In this document: piece by piece, positions 15,765-24,791 of the stretch
Layout: each line of letters starts with the position of its first letter
Position numbering within the stretch: position 1 is the first letter of the stretch
NCBI GenBank assembly: GCA_039814715.1
Contig: JBCCAR010000031.1
Location: 1-35,550, forward strand
DNA: 35,550 nucleotides
Direction: 5' to 3'
Source: CAKZYD01 sp039814715
Lineage (GTDB): Bacteria; Pseudomonadota; Alphaproteobacteria; Sphingomonadales; CAKZYD01
Made by a program: the position numbers and the translations under genes
The notes under the pieces: generated by a model
The model's input: the letters and a program-made list of their open reading frames with translations, nothing else
Database searches by the model: none
What the model was told of the DNA's origin: nothing

Positions 15765-17221
15765 TGGGGCCTCTCAAAGCGTTTGCTGGGGGATTGTGCG
15801 TCTTTATCGTCGCTGGCGGCGTGCTTGGCGTCGCAGACCGGGCGCCAGAGGGTTCTTTCGGTGTTGCAAAGCCTGTCTTTGCAGAAGTTCAGCCAGTTGC
15901 GCGGCAAAGGCTTGGCGCGCGCCAAATTGCGTATCAGCCGCCAACTCTTCCGACGCAGCCAGCGCCTTTGCCGGTCACGTTTCAACCAAGCAAGCTGCAG
16001 GCAGCAGCGAAAAACTCGGTTTTTATCGACACGGCCTTTGCCGTGCTCGACAGCTTTGACCTTGCACCAACACGGCGGCAGGAAAGCCAGCCGATACGGT
16101 CTGCTGATGCGCGCGCGTCTAGGATAGATCGCTGGCAACTGGCTTTTCTCCCTGGCCCCAAACGCCGGCCAAAGAAGCCGGCATCATATGACGACGCGCA
16201 CTTTGCCAAGCAGGCGGCGCACATAGCCCCCGCCGCAGCAAGGCCCTCAAACCAGACCTTTGCGCTCAATGCGGCTGGATATGAAGCCTTGGCCCGGGGC
16301 GATGCGGCCCAGGCTCTCTCCTATTTTGCACGCAGCATTGCCCAAGCGCCTGAGCAACCCAGCGTGCACAGCCAAATTGGGTATTTGGAAAAGGCGCGCG
16401 GAAACTACGCCTCTGCCAGAACAGCCTTTGAAACAGCGTCCGCGTTTGGACGGGTCCAGCCAAGTATTGCGCGCGAACTCAGCCAGCTATCGCGGCCACT
16501 GCGCCTATCGGCCTATACCGTCTGGCGCGAGAATAGTCGGCAAATCAATGACGCAGCCTTTGGCCCATCACTAGCACAAAGCCAATCGGGCCTGGGCGCC
16601 ACTTATCAATTGCCCTTCAACGGCAGGGCAAGCTTGCATGGGCTCAGCCTGACCAGCCGCGTGCTATGGGCCTATGAGCCCGAGAGCCTCTCGCCCGACG
16701 GACGCACCACCCAGGCAGGAATTGGCATGCAAGTGCGGCCATTTCAGACTCTGAACTTGATTGCCGGCGCGGAACGCTTGATCGCCATCGGGGACGACGC
16801 CCGCAGCGATTGGCTTTTGCGCACGTCCTATTCCGCAGGCCGCGGCTATGAGCCTGAGCCGGGCGAAGACTGGTGGCTGCACTGGTCGGGCTATGTGGAT
16901 GCAGCCCTCATTGACCCTGCGGACCCTGACATTCAAGTCCTAGCCGATGCGCGGGTGGGCATGGGGACGCAGCCGCTCGCCCGCTCAAGCCTGAGCGTCA
17001 TTCCCTTCATAGGTCTATCGGGCAGCTATGAGGATGCTGGCGGGCGCACCACGGACCTCTATGAAGCCGCAGCAGGCGTATGGCTGCGGCTTTGGCCCGG
17101 CGGGCCGGAGATCACCGATCCCGCCCGCGCGCTCGATTTAAGACTTGAATACCGCGAAAAGCTAGGCGGTGATAGCCCGTCGAGCTCAGGCCTTCGCCTC
17201 ACATTCGGTGTTACGTACTAA
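15764..17221 (+). CDS. NfrA-like TPR/outer-membrane protein (phage N4 adsorption protein A family), short form
   Basis: The 485-residue product begins with a signal-like hydrophobic segment (FAGGLCVFIVAGGVLGVADRA). A Pro/Gln-rich linker follows, then one or two TPR units at about 165-230 (AAGYEALARGDAAQALSYFARSIAQAPEQ, then IGYLEKARGNYASARTAFETAS). Residues 245-485 have the amphipathic beta pattern and conserved phrases of the NfrA C-terminal domain (GIGMQVRPFQTLNLIAGAERL, SDWLLRTSYSAGRG, LDLRLEYREKLGG), ending in VTY as outer-membrane proteins do. In E. coli, NfrA is the outer-membrane partner of NfrB. This homologue is about half that length, having lost most TPRs. The start overlaps nfrB by one base, so the pair is coupled. 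The stop overlaps the convergent pepN stop. Confidence 0.8.
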   Translation: MGPLKAFAGGLCVFIVAGGVLGVADRAPEGSFGVAKPVFAEVQPVARQRLGARQIAYQPPTLPTQPAPLPVTFQPSKLQAAAKNSVFIDTAFAVLDSFDLAPTRRQESQPIRSADARASRIDRWQLAFLPGPKRRPKKPASYDDAHFAKQAAHIAPAAARPSNQTFALNAAGYEALARGDAAQALSYFARSIAQAPEQPSVHSQIGYLEKARGNYASARTAFETASAFGRVQPSIARELSQLSRPLRLSAYTVWRENSRQINDAAFGPSLAQSQSGLGATYQLPFNGRASLHGLSLTSRVLWAYEPESLSPDGRTTQAGIGMQVRPFQTLNLIAGAERLIAIGDDARSDWLLRTSYSAGRGYEPEPGEDWWLHWSGYVDAALIDPADPDIQVLADARVGMGTQPLARSSLSVIPFIGLSGSYEDAGGRTTDLYEAAAGVWLRLWPGGPEITDPARALDLRLEYREKLGGDSPSSSGLRLTFGVTY

Positions 17222-19848
17222 GCCAGCGATTTTGTCGCAATTTCTGTACTGTCTTTTGACAAACCATCATGACCGGCAACGCGCTCCAGCTGGGCCTTCA
17301 TCTCAGCGGCATAGGGCTGCTCAAGCCGGCGCCATTTGCCCAGCGGCGCAATCATGCGCGCCGCCAGCTGTGGGTTACTGGCATCAATGGCGATGATTTG
17401 ATCGGCCAAAAACCGGTAGCCCGCGCCGTCGCGGCGGTGAAAGCCTTTGGGATTAGCAAACGCATAAGCGCCCACAACCGAGCGGAAACGGTTCGGATTC
17501 TTAGGTGTAAAATCAGCATGCTGGGTCAGCATCATAACCTGATTGAGGACATCGCCGCGCAGGGAGCCAGATTGAATGGAGAACCACTTATCCAGCACCA
17601 AAGCGTCGTTCTTCCATGTGTCATAGAAGGCCTCAAGCGCTTGTTTGCGCTCTAAAGTGTCCGTATTGCCTAACTGCCCCAGAGCGGCCAAGCCGTCCGT
17701 CATGGTCGCGGCATCGGTAAACTGCAGATAGCAGTCTGCCACAACGTCAAGCGGCGCACCGGCCATGCGGTAGCCAAGCGCCACATTTTTAAGGCGCCGC
17801 GCGCTGCGGGCCGCGCGGCTCAGACCATCAGCGCCCGCGGCCATCGTGTGATAGATGTCCGTCCATTGCTCTGCCAGCGCGTCAGCAATCTCCAAGCGAA
17901 TCGCTTCACGCGCGGCAATGATTGCTTGCGGGTCATAGGTTGCTAGCTGCTCCATAAGCACTGTGTCGGTGGGGAGCAGGCACATCTCGGCCTGAAAGGC
18001 TGGGTCAAGCACATCGCTGCCTAGCGCGTTTTTCATGACAGTGATTAGCGGAGAAGCATCAGTTCCTGCCGCTGTCGGCACTGCCGCACCTGCCCGCGCC
18101 AAAATGATGTCCGTTGCGAGCGACTGCATCGCCTCCCAGCGATTAAAATCGTCACTATCGTGGGAAGCAAGGAATATCTTGTCGGTATCGCTATGCACTG
18201 TCTTCAGCGTTACGGGCGCTGAGAAGGCGCGCAGGAGCGATGGGATCGGCGCCTCTTTCACACCACTGAGTACAAAGGTCTTCTCGGCTTGATCAAGCAC
18301 CAGACTATGCTCTGCAGCCTGTTCGCCTTCCAAGGCAAACTCTATGGATGCGCCAGCCGCACCGATTAAGGCCGTCCGCACAGGGATTACCATCGGCTGC
18401 TTGTGCGTCTGCCCCGGCGTGTCAGGCGTATCCTGCGTCAACGTCAGTGAGAGTGTTTCGCTTACGCTATCATATTGCCAACTGGCCGTGACAACAGGAG
18501 TGCCAGCTTGGCTGTACCACAAGCCGAACTGCTCTAAGTCCGCCCCATTGGCATCAGCCATCGCCGCGCGGAAATCATCGCAGGTGACAGCCTGGCCATC
18601 GTGGCGCTGAAAATAGAGGTCCATGCCTTTGCGGAAGCCATCTTTGCCAAGCAAAGCCTCATACATCCGCACAACTTCCGCGCCTTTGTTATAGACGGTG
18701 GCCGTATAGAAGTTGTTGATTTCCATATAGCTATCTGGGCGCACGGGATGGGCCATGGGCCCGGCATCTTCAGGAAATTGGCCGCCTCTTAAAGCGCGCA
18801 CATCGTCGATGCGTTTCAGGCCGCGACTGCCCATATCGGCAGAGAACTCTTGGTCGCGGTAGACCGTCAGGCCTTCTTTAAGCGAGAGCTGGAACCAATC
18901 ACGGCAGGTGACGCGGTTGCCGGTCCAGTTGTGGAAGTATTCATGCGCGATCACGCCTTCCACAAGATCGAAGTCTAGGTCAGTCGCCGTCTCTTTATTG
19001 GCGAGCACGTAGCGCGTGTTAAAGACGTTGAGGCCTTTGTTTTCCATCGCGCCCATATTGAAATCACTGACCGCGACGATGTTGTAGAGATCAAGATCGT
19101 ATTCCAGCCCGTAGGTCTCTTCATCCCACTTCATCGAATTTTTCAGCGCGAGCATCGCATGGTCGCATTTGCCCAAGTCTTCCGCGCGGACGTAAATATT
19201 CAGCGTCACATCGCGGCCGGAAACCGTTTTGTAGGTATCGGTAACCGCCTCTAGCTTGCCAGCAACGAGGGCGAACAAATAGCTCGGCTTTGGAAATGGG
19301 TCCTCCCATTTGGCCCAGTGGCGCCCGCCTTCTATGGTGCCTTCCCCAACCGGATTGCCGTTAGAGAGCATGATAGGGCAATCATTCTGACTGCCTGTGA
19401 TCATGACTTCATAGGTCGCCATCACATCCGGGCGATCGAGGAAATAGGTGATGCGGCGAAAGCCTTCGGCCTCGCATTGCGTGCAGTAATTTCCGCCAGA
19501 AATGTAGAGCCCTGTGAGAGCCGTATTGTCTACTGGGCTGTTGGTGGAGCAGATTTCCAGCTCAAAGGCGTCTGGCACATCAAAAATCTCAAGCGTTTCA
19601 TCGCCCAGTACATACCGGTCAGCCGCAAGTGCATCCCCGTCCAGCTTTGCCCATCTGAACACCTGGTGAGAGCCATGTAACACCAAAGTGGCGGGGCCGC
19701 TGTTTGCCCTTTTATAGCGCACACGGCTGGTCACCTGCGTTGCTTGAGCATCCAGCTGAAAATCCAGCGCGATATGCTCGGCTGTAAAGATCGGGGCGGT
19801 GTAGTCTTTAAGATAAATCGGCTGCGGCGTCAGCTGCGCGTCCAGCAT
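17218..19848 (-). CDS. pepN: Aminopeptidase N (M1 family)
   Basis: This 876-residue zinc metallopeptidase removes N-terminal residues from peptides in the cytosol or periplasm. The exopeptidase motif GAMEN is at about 266-270. The zinc site is HEYFH at about 302-306 with the distal Glu near 325 (LKEGLTV), in a context (HNWTGNRVTCRDWFQLSLKEGLT) typical of E. coli-type PepN. I chose the ATG at 19848 because CAGGAG lies just upstream with good spacing; the frame extends 11 codons further without family support. There is no signal peptide. It is the last gene of a minus-strand series, 61 bp from the TfoX-N gene. Confidence 0.96.
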   Translation of the reverse strand: MLDAQLTPQPIYLKDYTAPIFTAEHIALDFQLDAQATQVTSRVRYKRANSGPATLVLHGSHQVFRWAKLDGDALAADRYVLGDETLEIFDVPDAFELEICSTNSPVDNTALTGLYISGGNYCTQCEAEGFRRITYFLDRPDVMATYEVMITGSQNDCPIMLSNGNPVGEGTIEGGRHWAKWEDPFPKPSYLFALVAGKLEAVTDTYKTVSGRDVTLNIYVRAEDLGKCDHAMLALKNSMKWDEETYGLEYDLDLYNIVAVSDFNMGAMENKGLNVFNTRYVLANKETATDLDFDLVEGVIAHEYFHNWTGNRVTCRDWFQLSLKEGLTVYRDQEFSADMGSRGLKRIDDVRALRGGQFPEDAGPMAHPVRPDSYMEINNFYTATVYNKGAEVVRMYEALLGKDGFRKGMDLYFQRHDGQAVTCDDFRAAMADANGADLEQFGLWYSQAGTPVVTASWQYDSVSETLSLTLTQDTPDTPGQTHKQPMVIPVRTALIGAAGASIEFALEGEQAAEHSLVLDQAEKTFVLSGVKEAPIPSLLRAFSAPVTLKTVHSDTDKIFLASHDSDDFNRWEAMQSLATDIILARAGAAVPTAAGTDASPLITVMKNALGSDVLDPAFQAEMCLLPTDTVLMEQLATYDPQAIIAAREAIRLEIADALAEQWTDIYHTMAAGADGLSRAARSARRLKNVALGYRMAGAPLDVVADCYLQFTDAATMTDGLAALGQLGNTDTLERKQALEAFYDTWKNDALVLDKWFSIQSGSLRGDVLNQVMMLTQHADFTPKNPNRFRSVVGAYAFANPKGFHRRDGAGYRFLADQIIAIDASNPQLAARMIAPLGKWRRLEQPYAAEMKAQLERVAGHDGLSKDSTEIATKSLA

Positions 19849-19860
19849 AGAAGGCTCCTG
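19849..19860 (-). promoter_or_regulatory. Ribosome-binding site that fixes the pepN start
   Basis: On the minus strand the bases before the ATG at 19848 read CAGGAGCCTTCT, giving a strong AGGAG Shine-Dalgarno seven bases from the start codon. The upstream alternative start at 19881 has nothing comparable. Confidence 0.7.
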
Positions 19861-19909
19861 CACAAAAAGGTGAAGGTACACGATATAAGCTTGCGAGTGC
19901 GCAGCGCAA

Positions 19910-20269
19910 TCAGGGAGATTTACGTTTCTTTTTCTTTGCCGGCGCGCGCATGGATGCCTCTATGCCGAGCCGGGCCCAATCGAGAAGGATATCCGTGTCG
20001 TCCAGCGCGGCTGAAGGCGCTTGATAATACGCCATCACCGCCTGCTCACCGTCCTTTTTGGGATAGCGAAAAGGGTCGAGACCTTCGGCTTCAAAGGCAG
20101 CCCTATTTTGATCATCGACTTTGAGATAGAGGGTGTCATCTGCAACGAGCGCGAACATACGCCCATCAAAATATAGCCCATGCCCGCCAAACATCGCTCT
20201 GGATTGGATAAAGCCAAGCGGTTCCAGAGTGTCGATGAGATAGGCAATGTAATCCGCGCTATTGCCCAT
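19910..20269 (-). CDS. TfoX N-terminal domain protein
   Basis: This 119-residue protein has the whole TfoX/Sxy N-terminal domain and nothing else: YLIDTLEPLGFIQSRAMFGGHGLYFDGRMFALVADDTLYLKVDDQNR, then FRYPKKDGEQAVMAYYQAP. It ends in a strongly basic tail (PAKKKKRKSP). Full TfoX of gammaproteobacteria regulates competence. Stand-alone TfoX-N proteins are widespread in alphaproteobacteria and their role is unknown. It begins 5 bp after the ferredoxin gene, so it is probably co-transcribed. Confidence 0.88.
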   Translation of the reverse strand: MGNSADYIAYLIDTLEPLGFIQSRAMFGGHGLYFDGRMFALVADDTLYLKVDDQNRAAFEAEGLDPFRYPKKDGEQAVMAYYQAPSAALDDTDILLDWARLGIEASMRAPAKKKKRKSP

Positions 20270-20274
20270 GACAT

Positions 20275-20604
20275 TTAAAACAGGAGAGAGCGTGTCTGGC
20301 TAGGCAGTGTCACTACCAGTCCGTCATGGGCTTCTTGCAGCGTTAACTGACAGGCTAGCCGCGATGTGGGGACGGCGCCAAAGGTGATATCGAGCAGGTC
20401 ATCTTCTTCCTCCCGCGGTTCAGGAAAGCGCTCAAAATCATCCTCGCTCAGGATCACATGGCAGGTAGAGCAAGCCATCACACCTTCGCAGGCCCCTTCC
20501 ATCGTCACGCCTGCCCCCTGCGCCACATCAAGAAGGCGCTCGCCGGGTTTCGCCTCAACGCTAACAGCGCGCTGGCCTTGTTCAACGAACGTTATTTTGA
20601 CCAT
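20275..20604 (-). CDS. 2Fe-2S ferredoxin, adrenodoxin type
   Basis: This 109-residue electron carrier has the CX5CX2C...C cluster motif (Cys39, Cys45, Cys48 and Cys85) in GACEGVMACSTCHV and RLACQL. It has the acidic helix (DDFERFPEPREEEDDLL) that vertebrate-type and Isc-type ferredoxins use to contact partners. Placed directly after two cysteine desulfurase genes (13-nt overlap), it most likely supplies electrons for Fe-S cluster assembly, the role of Fdx in the Isc system. Confidence 0.93.
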   Translation of the reverse strand: MVKITFVEQGQRAVSVEAKPGERLLDVAQGAGVTMEGACEGVMACSTCHVILSEDDFERFPEPREEEDDLLDITFGAVPTSRLACQLTLQEAHDGLVVTLPSQTRSLLF

Positions 20605-21758
20605 GTGCGTTTGCGCGATTTTGCGAGCGCATCTTCAATATAGCTAAGCGCGTCAGCAACTTGCGCATCATCGGTAAAGCGCCCGGTGCCAATGCGCAGG
20701 CTCGCTTCTGCCAGGCCAGGCGGCACGCCGAGCGCTTCGAGCACATAAGAGGGGCCCTCCTTTGCCGACGCGCATGCTGCGCCGGAAGAGACCGCCAGGC
20801 GCCGCAAGTTCGCCATAAGGCGGGCGCTGTCCGTGCCTTCAAAACTCACATTGATGTTGGATTTCAGCCTCTGATCTTCGCAGCCATTTAAATGGAACGT
20901 GCCATCCATGGCTTCTAGCCCGTCCATGAGCTGCGTAAAGTGTCGCCGGGCGCGTGCCATCTCCTGTTCCAAGCCTTGCGCGGCCACCTCTGCAGCCTTG
21001 CCAAAGCCTGCGCACAGTGCCGGCGCTAATGTACCAGAACGCAGATGCCCTTCTTGACCGCCGCCGCTCATATGCGGCGCAAGTTTGCGCTGGATGTCGG
21101 CTTTGACATACAGCGCGCCAATCCCTTTCGGGCCGTAAATTTTATGGCCGGACAGGCTTATCAAATCACACTGCGCCGCCAATGTTTCCACTGGCAGTTT
21201 CCCAAAAGCCTGGGCGGCGTCACAGTGCAAGGCTATGCCGCGCGCTTTCGCCAGCGCTGCAATCTCTTCAAGCGGTTGAATGACGCCGATTTCATTGTTC
21301 ACCGCCATCACCGAGACGAGGACCGTATCGTCTGTTAAAGCGGCTTCCAGCACATCCAAATCGAGCAATCCATTTGGCTGGACCGGCAATATCACAGGCT
21401 CGTGGCCGAAAGCGGCGCTGGCTAAGGCCGATTCGAGCACGCAGCTGTGTTCCGTGGCGACTGTGATTATCCGGCCTGGCGTGTCTTGCCGGCCAAGCGC
21501 CAAGCCTTTGATCGCCATGTTGTTGGATTCAGTGGCGCCGGACGTGAAAAACACCTGCGCTGGATCAACATCGAGCAAGCGCGCAACATGCCCGCGGGCC
21601 ACATCCACCGCCGCTTCCGCCTCCCAGCCGAATCGGTGAGAGGAGGAATGAGGATTGCCAAACATATTGCCAATGAAAGGCAACATGACCTCCCGCGCGG
21701 CTGGATCCAGCGGCGTGGTGGATTGGTAGTCCATGTAAATGGCGTTACCGACGCGCAT
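20592..21758 (-). CDS. Cysteine desulfurase, IscS/NifS type (second of a tandem pair)
   Basis: This 388-residue PLP enzyme converts cysteine to alanine and a persulfide sulfur. The PLP lysine is Lys206 (SLSGHKIYGPKG) and the catalytic persulfide cysteine is Cys329 in SSGAACASAKEGPSYVLEALG, which closely resembles the IscS loop. ATEHSCV (101-107) carries the PLP-stacking histidine. The start codon overlaps the preceding stop by one base (TGATG). It is a paralogue of, not a copy of, the upstream desulfurase; IscU/IscA/Hsc partners are not in this window. Confidence 0.92.
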   Translation of the reverse strand: MRVGNAIYMDYQSTTPLDPAAREVMLPFIGNMFGNPHSSSHRFGWEAEAAVDVARGHVARLLDVDPAQVFFTSGATESNNMAIKGLALGRQDTPGRIITVATEHSCVLESALASAAFGHEPVILPVQPNGLLDLDVLEAALTDDTVLVSVMAVNNEIGVIQPLEEIAALAKARGIALHCDAAQAFGKLPVETLAAQCDLISLSGHKIYGPKGIGALYVKADIQRKLAPHMSGGGQEGHLRSGTLAPALCAGFGKAAEVAAQGLEQEMARARRHFTQLMDGLEAMDGTFHLNGCEDQRLKSNINVSFEGTDSARLMANLRRLAVSSGAACASAKEGPSYVLEALGVPPGLAEASLRIGTGRFTDDAQVADALSYIEDALAKSRKRTWSK

Positions 21759-22849
21759 CAGGCTGCTGCCTTCGCGCTGTTTTGGATTTTATCCCAGGCT
21801 GCTAAAAAGCGCGCGACATCGCCTTGCGTCGTCTCAGGCCCGAAACTCACACGAATGAACTCTTCACTGCGGTCACCATATCCCATCGCTTCCAGCACAT
21901 GATTGCCCGCCACTTTCCCTGATGAGCACGCGGACCCTGCAGAGACGCAAATACCGTCTAAATCAAAGCGCATAAGCTGCAGTTGGTTTTTGATGCCCGG
22001 CATTTGGATGGACAGAATATGCGGGAACCGTTCAGCGCCGTATGCCGCCACATTTTGCAGCCCCACATGCGCAATCACTTGCTCCATTAAGGGTAGAAAC
22101 TGCGCCATATCACCATAGCGCTCGATCGTCTCCAAGGCACCGCCAAGTCCCAAAATACCGATCAGGTTTTCAGTCCCTGGCCGGCGCCGACGCTCCTGCC
22201 CGCCGCCGCGCAGCAGGCTTTGCAAGGGAAAGCCATCTTTGACAATCAGTGCACCGATGCCCTTGGGTCCACCGATTTTATGGGCGGAAACCGTCAGAAA
22301 ATCAGCGCCAAGGGCAGCCAAATCCAGCGGGATTTTGCCAAAGGCTTGAACCGCGTCGCAATGCACCAAATGGCCGTGGGCTGCCGCAAGTTTGGCAGCA
22401 GCCTCGACAGGCTGGCGCGCGCCAGTGGCGTTGTTCGCCGCCATCAGGCTCACGAGCCCCGGCTCGGCTTCAGAAAGCTTTGCCTCAGCAGCTTCCAAAT
22501 CAAGGACGCCATTCGGAGTGACCGGCAGATGATTCGCCTCCGGTACCCAAGCGAGGACAGCTTCATGTTCAATGGCGCTGGCAAAGCGGCGCTCTTGCTG
22601 CACTTGGTGTAACGCAAGCGCATTTGCTTCCGTACCACCGCTGGTGAAGATCACTTGGCCTTGGGTCACGCCGAAGTGATTTGCTAGGTCTAATCGCACG
22701 GCATTGATCGCATCGCGCGCAGCGCGGCCAGCGCGGTGAATGCTGGAGGGATTGCCCAACATATCAAATCCACGCTCCATGGCAGCGCGGGCTGACGGCG
22801 CAAGCGGCGTGGTCGCCGCGTAATCTAAATATAATAGGTCTTTGGTCAC
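21758..22849 (-). CDS. Cysteine desulfurase, NifS-like (first of a tandem pair)
   Basis: The product is 363 residues if it starts at the GTG at 22849 (MTKDLLYLDYAATTPLAP), where family similarity begins. An ATG 41 codons upstream (22972) would overlap the divergent alpha/beta hydrolase gene and adds unrelated sequence. Key residues are present: SAIEHEAV histidine (about 95), PLP Lys191 in SAHKIGGPKG, and catalytic Cys308 in SAGSACSSGKV. It is more diverged from IscS than its neighbour, and the two share roughly the same length and fold. The division of labour between the two is unknown. Confidence 0.88.
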   Translation of the reverse strand: MTKDLLYLDYAATTPLAPSARAAMERGFDMLGNPSSIHRAGRAARDAINAVRLDLANHFGVTQGQVIFTSGGTEANALALHQVQQERRFASAIEHEAVLAWVPEANHLPVTPNGVLDLEAAEAKLSEAEPGLVSLMAANNATGARQPVEAAAKLAAAHGHLVHCDAVQAFGKIPLDLAALGADFLTVSAHKIGGPKGIGALIVKDGFPLQSLLRGGGQERRRRPGTENLIGILGLGGALETIERYGDMAQFLPLMEQVIAHVGLQNVAAYGAERFPHILSIQMPGIKNQLQLMRFDLDGICVSAGSACSSGKVAGNHVLEAMGYGDRSEEFIRVSFGPETTQGDVARFLAAWDKIQNSAKAAA

Positions 22850-22984
22850 TTCGCTTGGCCTTGCGCAACGTCTGCTTGCGCCATCGCTATGGCGGGCTAT
22901 ATAGCAGTGTTCTTGCGCAGGCCAAATTTTTCTGATGTGCGCAGAGCAGACAGTCTCCTTGTTGACCACCACCGGAACCAGTGC

Positions 22985-23635
22985 ATGCCTGATATTATTA
23001 TGAACGGCCCAGACGGCCGCTTAGAAGGGCGTTACCAGCCCGGCAAAACCGCCAACGCCCCTCTTGCTTTGATTTTGCACCCACATCCGCAAGGTGGGGG
23101 CACAATGAACAATAAAGTCGTCTACCAGCTGTTTCATATTTTTGTGCGCCGCGGCTTTGCGGTCTTGCGCTTTAATTTTCGCGGTGTTGGCCGCTCGGAA
23201 GGCAGCTTTGACAATGGCGCAGGCGAACTCTCAGATGCCGCCTCTGCCCTTGATTGGATGCAGACCTTTAATCAAAACGCCTCTACTTGCTGGGTGGCGG
23301 GCTTTTCCTTTGGCGCCTGGATTGGCATGCAGCTGCTCATGCGGCGCCCGGAGATCAAAGGTTTTCTCTCCGTCGCTCCGCCCGCCAATATGTATGACTT
23401 CTCTTTCTTGGCGCCCTGCCCGTCTTCCGGACTGGTCGTGCAAGGCAACGCCGACGATATTGTTGCGCCGGTATCGGTTGAAAAGCTGGTGGCAAAGCTG
23501 AAAACGCAAAAATCTATCACCATTACGCACGACATCATCGATGGCGCAGACCACTTCTTTGAGAGCCACCTGCCTCAGTTGGTGGGCTCAATTGATAAAT
23601 ATCTGGACATGCGCACCAAGGAAGGCACGCTTTAA
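22985..23635 (+). CDS. Alpha/beta hydrolase of the Fe-S cluster neighbourhood
   Basis: The product is about 216 residues from the ATG at 22985 (MPDIIMNGPDGRLEGRYQ); 32 upstream codons would overlap the divergent desulfurase. The oxyanion segment is LHPHPQGGGTMNNKVV, the nucleophile elbow is GFSFG with Ser108, the acid lies near NADDIV, and the catalytic His is in GADHFF. This family (dienelactone-hydrolase-like) often lies beside cysteine desulfurase or suf genes in alphaproteobacteria, but its substrate is not known. It is divergent from the desulfurase and convergent with anmK, with overlapping stops. Confidence 0.87.
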   Translation: MPDIIMNGPDGRLEGRYQPGKTANAPLALILHPHPQGGGTMNNKVVYQLFHIFVRRGFAVLRFNFRGVGRSEGSFDNGAGELSDAASALDWMQTFNQNASTCWVAGFSFGAWIGMQLLMRRPEIKGFLSVAPPANMYDFSFLAPCPSSGLVVQGNADDIVAPVSVEKLVAKLKTQKSITITHDIIDGADHFFESHLPQLVGSIDKYLDMRTKEGTL

Positions 23636-24726
23636 GCGGGCAGAGAGAGCACGCCGCCAGTCATCGGCTCTGGCACCCCTGTGGTGCCAGGATAGCTGAG
23701 CGGCAGCCCCAGTTTTGCGCGGGCGGCTAAAAACGCAAAAGCTTCTGCTTCAAGCAAGTCGCCATCAAACCCGGCTGTTTCAATGGGGGCAACGGGCGCG
23801 CTGAGCCGCTTTGCTATGAGGCCCATCAACGTGGGGTTATGGCGCCCGCCGCCGGTGACAAGCCAGCGCGCAGCAGGCGCAGGAAAGTGCGTTTGCGCCA
23901 TCCACACACTTTCGGCGGTAAAAGCCGCTAAGGTCGCTAGGCCATCCGCGTAGGGAAGGCCGCGCACCGGGCCTAAGTCAAAATCCAGCCGGTCTAAAGA
24001 CTTGGGGGGCGCTTGGTCAAAAAATGGATTGTCCGCCATGGTGGCGACAATATCGGCGCGCACGGCGCCGGCAGCGGCGGCGCGGCCGCCGCCATCAAAA
24101 CGTCCTTTATCATGCTGAGCGACCCACATATCCATGAGCGCATTGGCTGGCCCGCAATCCATGGCAAGCATGGTACCATCAGCCCCAATCCAAGTGATAT
24201 TCGCGACACCGCCCAGGTTTAGAACCGCGATTGGGCGCTCTAAATCTGCTGCAACCGCCGCATGATAAGCGCAGGCCAGCGGCGCGCCTTCCCCGCCTTT
24301 CGCGACATCATTGCTGCGCATATCCCAGACGACGGGCAGACCAGTCATATTTGCCAAAAGCTGCCCATCGCCAATCTGCCAAGTCAATTGCCTATGGGGT
24401 TGATGCAGCACGGTATGGCCATGAAAGCCAATCAAGTCTGGCTCAAGCCCTGGGTTCGCCTGTAAAAAGGCTGCCACGGCATCACTATGGAGGCGCGTGA
24501 TTTGCTGGCCTAGCCCATCAAGCGCGGGCGTTTTCTTTGCGGCAGTCCACGCCGTTTGCAGGCCAGCCTCTAAGGCACTGCGGGTGCTTGAGCTATAGTC
24601 AAACACCTGTCCGCCATGACGCTCTAAAACGCGCGTCCCATCGGTGGTGATCGCGGCAATATCGATCCCATCCATGGAGGTCCCACTCATTAAACCCAGG
24701 GCGACAAAGCGATCCCCACTATCCAT
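23632..24726 (-). CDS. anmK: Anhydro-N-acetylmuramic acid kinase
   Basis: This 364-residue sugar kinase recycles 1,6-anhydro-MurNAc from peptidoglycan turnover to MurNAc-6-phosphate. The N-terminal phosphate loop is ALGLMSGTSMDGIDIA (about 10-25). Later motifs are GFHGHTVLHQP, VLNLGGVANITWI, DCGPANALMD and the ATP-site VTGGGRHNPTLM. Its length and motifs agree with the family. It is divergent from tyrS and convergent with the hydrolase gene. Confidence 0.95.
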   Translation of the reverse strand: MDSGDRFVALGLMSGTSMDGIDIAAITTDGTRVLERHGGQVFDYSSSTRSALEAGLQTAWTAAKKTPALDGLGQQITRLHSDAVAAFLQANPGLEPDLIGFHGHTVLHQPHRQLTWQIGDGQLLANMTGLPVVWDMRSNDVAKGGEGAPLACAYHAAVAADLERPIAVLNLGGVANITWIGADGTMLAMDCGPANALMDMWVAQHDKGRFDGGGRAAAAGAVRADIVATMADNPFFDQAPPKSLDRLDFDLGPVRGLPYADGLATLAAFTAESVWMAQTHFPAPAARWLVTGGGRHNPTLMGLIAKRLSAPVAPIETAGFDGDLLEAEAFAFLAARAKLGLPLSYPGTTGVPEPMTGGVLSLPA

Positions 24727-24791
24727 TCATTAAGCCCTATGCTAGCTACCGCGCCATTCACACGTATGACAGAGCATGAAAGGGCCAAGCG

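Noticed and set aside
22850..22972. Longer N-terminus for the first cysteine desulfurase
   Set aside because: The extension is Cys/Arg/His-rich, unlike the family, and overlaps the divergent gene.
23672..23696. CTGGCACC/GGTGCCAG hairpin near the end of anmK
   Set aside because: It lies within coding sequence, has no T-run, and is explained by the codons there.
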